Below the pieces are notes generated by a model. The model saw only the letters and a program-made list of their open reading frames with translations. It was not told where the DNA came from and did no database searches. Shown here piece by piece: positions 59,968 to 64,000 of a stretch of DNA of 64,000 nt. The stretch is from Camellia lanceoleosa. Taxonomy: Eukaryota > Streptophyta > Magnoliopsida > Ericales > Theaceae. The first letter of the stretch is position 1. Every line of letters starts with the position of its first letter. The DNA lies in assembly GCA_025200525.1 (NCBI GenBank), contig JANUSC010000363.1, positions 124,001-188,000 on the forward strand, read 5' to 3'. The translations under genes and the position numbers were made by a program.

Positions 59968-62147
59968 ATTTTTATTCAACTTCAATTTTTATTCAATTTC
60001 CTTTTCTATTCGACTTCTTTTTTTATTTAATTTCCAAATAGATCGTTAAGGTATAGTGGTTTCATGAATGAACTTCCATTGTTAATTTTATGCAACTTCT
60101 ATTTTTATTTTTACTCCCCTTCAATTTTTATTCAATTTCCTTTTCTATTCAACTTCCTTTTTTATTTAATTTCAAAATTGATCGTTAAGGTATAGTGGTT
60201 TCATGAATGAACTTCCATTGTTAATTATATGCAACTTCCATTTTTATTTTTATTCAACTGACATTTTCAATCAATTTCATTTTCTATTCAATTTTATTTT
60301 TTATTTAATTTCCAAATAGATCATTAAGGTATAGTGGTTTTATGAATGAACTTCCATTGTTAATTTTATGCAACTTCCATTTTTATTTTTATTCAACTTC
60401 AATTTTTATTCAATTTCCTTTCCTATTCAACTTCCTTTTTTATTTAATTTCCGAATAGATCGTTAAGGTATATTGGTTTCTTAAATGAACTTACAATGTT
60501 AATTTTATTCAACTTCCATTTTTATCCAATTTTCTTCTCTATTCAACTTCTTTTTTTGTTTAATCTCCAAATAGATTGTTAAGGTATAGTGGTTTCTTGA
60601 ATGAACTTCAATTTTTAATTTTATGCAACTTCCATTTTTATTTTTATTCAACTTACATTTTCAATCAATTTCATTTTCTATTCAGTTTTGTTTTCTATTT
60701 AATTTCCAAATAGATCGTTAAGGTATAGTTGTTTATTGAATGAACTTCTATTTTTAATTTTATGCAACTTCCATTTTTATTTTTATTAAACTTTAATTTT
60801 TATTCAATTTCCATTTTTATTCAATTTTCTTTTCTATTCAACTTCCTTTTTTATTTAATTTCCATTGTTAAAGAATGAAAGGACATTAAATAACAATGGA
60901 AGTTGAATAAAAATAAAAAAGAAGTTGAATAGAAAAGCAAATTGAATAAAAGTTGAAGTTTAACAAAAATAAAAATGGAAGTTGCATAAAATTAACAATG
61001 GAAGTTCATTCAATAAACCACTATACCTTAACGATCTATTTGGAAATTAAATAAAAATGGAAGTTGAATAGAAATGGAAATTGAATAAAAATTGAAGTTG
61101 AATAAAATTAAAAACGAAAGTTGCATAAAATTGACAATGTAAGTTCATTCAAGAAAAAACTATACCTTAGTGATCTATTTGGAAATTAAAAAAAAAAAGG
61201 AAGTTGAATAGAAAAGGAAATTAAATAAATATTGAAGTTGAATAACAATAAAAATGAAAGTCGCATAAAATTAACAATGTAAGTTCATTCAAGAAACCAC
61301 TATACCTTAACGATTTATTTGTAAATTAAAAAAAAAAAAGAGGAAGTTGAATAGAAAAGGAAATTTAATAAAAATGGAAGTTGAATAAAAATGGAAGTTG
61401 CATAAAATTAGCAATGGAAGTTCATTTAAGAAACCAGATACCTTAATGATCTACTTGGAAATTAAATAAAAAGTAAGTTGAATAGGAAAGGAAATTGAAT
61501 AAAAATAAAAATGGAAGTTGCGTAAAATGAAAAATGGAAGTTCGTTCAAGAGACCACTCTACCTTAACGATCTATTTGGAAATTAAATAAAAAAGGAAGT
61601 TGAATTGAAAGGAAAAATGGATAAAAATGGAAGTTGAATAAAAATAAAAATGGAAGTTCATTCAAGAAACCACTATACCAGAACGATCTCTTTGGAAATT
61701 ACATAAAAAATGAAGTTGAAGAGAGAAAATAATTGAATACAAATGGAACGTCAATAAAAATAAAAATGGAAGTTGTATAAAATTAAAAATGGAAGTTCAT
61801 TGAAGAAACCACTATGCCTTAACAATCTATTTAGAAATTAAATAAAAAAGGAAGTTGAATAGAAAAGGTAATTGAATAAAAATGGAAATTGAATAAAAGT
61901 AAAAATGAAAGTTGCATAAAATTAAAAATGGAAGTTCATTCAAGAAAACACTATACCTTAACTATCTATTTGAAAATTAAATAAAAAAGGAAGTTGAATA
62001 GAAAAGGAAATTGAATAGAAATGGAAGTTGAGTAAAAATAAAAATGGAAGTTGCCTAAAGTTAACAATGGAAGTTAATTCAAGAAACCACTATACGTTAA
62101 CGATCTATTTAGAAATTAAATATAAAAAAAAAAAGTTGAATAGAAAA
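59968..62147. repeat. AT-rich satellite, block 3
   Basis: T-rich orientation from 59,968 to about 60,865, then A-rich to 62,147, so the block is a large imperfect inverted repeat. Same monomer as blocks 1 and 2. Confidence 0.93.
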
Positions 62148-64000
62148 TGTAACGCCCTCAAAATAATGACAATAAACCCATCAATCGAACATGCATCAAC
62201 ATAATAAAAGTCCACCTTCTTCTATTTAACTGAACTGTTCTGTACAAAAGTATTACATGTAAACAATAAAAGCGGATGCCTTAAAGGCTTACAATTTTCC
62301 AAGTTAACACTTGGTTACAATCAAGAGAGCTCTAGCTCAATACACGTAAAGCCCTTGGCTTGAAGTTACATGCAACACATCAAAAGTAAATAGAAGTCAA
62401 AAAGTCCATCCGCCACTAGCCTCCCAAGCTAAGTCCTTGGAGGTGGCATGCTGCCTGTACCTGAAAATGATGTTCCCATATAGGGTGAGCCACAGCCCAG
62501 TAGAAATATACTAAACCAGTTATGAATAATGACTAAAAGATTAACAGTTGATAGATGGTCAACACTTTTACATTCTTTCATAACACATTACAATTCCAAG
62601 ACCTTCAAGTCTATATTCAATTCACTCTCCATTTTCATTAAATTCTCAGTTTATAACTCATGGCTCAGAACCTGGCCACACAACTCATATGAAACAACAG
62701 CTCATATTAACCACTTACAACTTCATTACTTCCACAGATATGCATACTAGCTATATCACATTCCCAAGACAAGCATATGAGCTTTATCTACGGAGTCCAT
62801 CCCCTATCTTCTCCCAAACAACATCCGGTTTAGAGGTACATCCCCTATCTTCCCCTAAACCGCGGAGTACATCCCCTATCTTCTCCAACACAACACAATG
62901 CATATAAACAACAATTATACACATCACAAATCAATACATAAAGTTAATGTATTCTTCAACTGTCATTCTCAATGACACATTTCAATGATTGGTTTTAATT
63001 TACCTAATCATCATGCATTGTCTACAACAATCAAGACTATCCTCCACCGATAGCCCAAAGCAGATATTTCTAAACAGAAAATAAATGCACAATGGATATA
63101 TAATCAACATCTCAATTCCACAATTAATTATCCCAATTAATTAAACAATATAATTATAGCATTTTCCATAATTAACATTCAACCCCTAAAGTTCCATTTT
63201 CATCAATGATTCCACATTAATCTCACTTCTATGTACCAACCGTGCATATAGATTTATTTAAAACAAAACCCCAAACTTTTATAAAATTGCATAAAAGCCC
63301 CAAACTTTCCCAAAATTACGCAACTATCCCCAACACATCAAAATGTCAAAATTTAAAGACAGAGTCCATAAAGAGGAGTAGGATATCCCTACCTCAAAGT
63401 TTAAGCCCAAAAGGAGATGAAGACCCAAAGATCAAAATGCTCCAAACACCGACTTTTTCAGATTAAATCGAAGCCCTCGTCAACCTCTACCTTTTTAACA
63501 AAGCAAGATGGGAAGGAAATGATCCTAGATAGATCAAACCTTAGAGAGAATATAAAGTTAGAGAAGCTCTCGGACGGAGGATTGGATCAAAAGTTTATAA
63601 ACAATCTAACTTAAAATTCGCTGCTGCCGAACTGATATAACCAGGCCCGCCCGAGCAAAGACTTGGTCGCTCGAGCGACCAGACACAGAAAACCGTAGCT
63701 CGAGCCAAGAAGGTCTCGCTCGAGCCAACATCCTAGAAGCTCGCTCGAGCGAAGGAAAGCTCGCTTCGCCGAGCTCGACCCTTCAGTTCGCAACTAGGAC
63801 GCGCCGAAGCGGCGGCGACCGCTCGCTGGCGAAGACGAAGATCACTCGATCACTTCCGAAGAACGGCGCTCGAGCGAAAATCATGGTGTTGAGTCCAGCC
63901 AGACAGCCGCCCGCTCTGAAGCGAAACCGCTCGACTCCACCCAACACAAAACTCAACTCTCGCTCGGCGACCAACTCCTCGCTCGGCGAAGGACAAAAAT
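62148..64000 (-). repeat. Tekay-like LTR, cut by window end (LTR-D)
   Basis: Starts TGTAACGCCC directly after satellite and is the reverse complement of LTR-C in order and sequence, closer to it than to LTR-A. The GGTTTAG hairpin lies near 62,826-62,868. TATA on the minus strand is near 63,636 (GGTTATATC). The GCTCGAGCG array spans 63,650-63,875. About 100 bp of U3 lie past the window end, so whether it is solo or the 3' LTR of an element cannot be told. Confidence 0.87.

Overview
This window is repeat-rich plant heterochromatin, probably pericentromeric, from a seed plant (likely a eudicot; the species cannot be told from the sequence). I see no host housekeeping gene, rRNA or tRNA. Everything recognisable is either an AT-rich satellite or LTR retrotransposons inserted in it. 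The plant assignment rests on a Tekay/Del-like Ty3 element, on Tat-lineage Ty3 elements with the typical TGTAGACACCCC LTR end, purine tract and TGGCGACTC primer site, and on a gene encoding the plant-specific plant mobile domain (PMD).

Layout. 1-6,259: the 5' half of a Tekay/Del-like Ty3/gypsy element on the minus strand (integrase, RNase H, reverse transcriptase, protease and Gag remnants, primer-binding site, 1.9 kb LTR), cut by the window edge. 6,260-14,427: satellite block 1. 14,428-16,367: an LTR of the same Tekay-like family, abruptly fused to the next element. 16,368-49,552: an old, non-autonomous Tat-lineage element on the minus strand. A second, younger and complete copy of the same family (20,294-38,563, target-site duplication GTCGC) is nested inside it. 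49,553-58,000: satellite block 2. 58,001-59,967: a solo Tekay-like LTR on the plus strand with flanking ATTTT repeats. 59,968-62,147: satellite block 3. 62,148-64,000: another Tekay-like LTR on the minus strand, cut by the window edge.

The most interesting content is in the Tat-lineage pair. Each element is about 15-18 kb, has 3.6-3.7 kb LTRs and carries no recognisable protease, reverse transcriptase or integrase. On the element's coding strand each has only a short Gag that keeps the N- and C-terminal Tat Gag segments and appears to lack the central capsid domain. On the opposite strand each carries a six-exon PMD gene with its own promoter, splice sites and an acidic C-terminus with a basic nuclear-localisation-like motif. 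Antisense orientation explains how the introns survive retrotransposition: in the genomic RNA the splice signals are reversed. The younger element inserted precisely into exon 2 of the older element's PMD gene, so the outer gene is split between 19,535-20,293 and 38,564-40,835. Both PMD copies are now broken by stops, frameshifts or a lost splice site.

The satellite has a monomer of roughly 140 bp built from 17- and 23-bp sub-repeats ending in TTCC, and it flips strand at several points, giving long inverted blocks. The Tekay-like LTRs contrast with this AT-rich background: three carry an array of CGCTCGAGCG-type palindromes directly upstream of a TATA box, and the fourth a degenerate form. 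All statements of relatedness are by eye; no search or alignment program was run.
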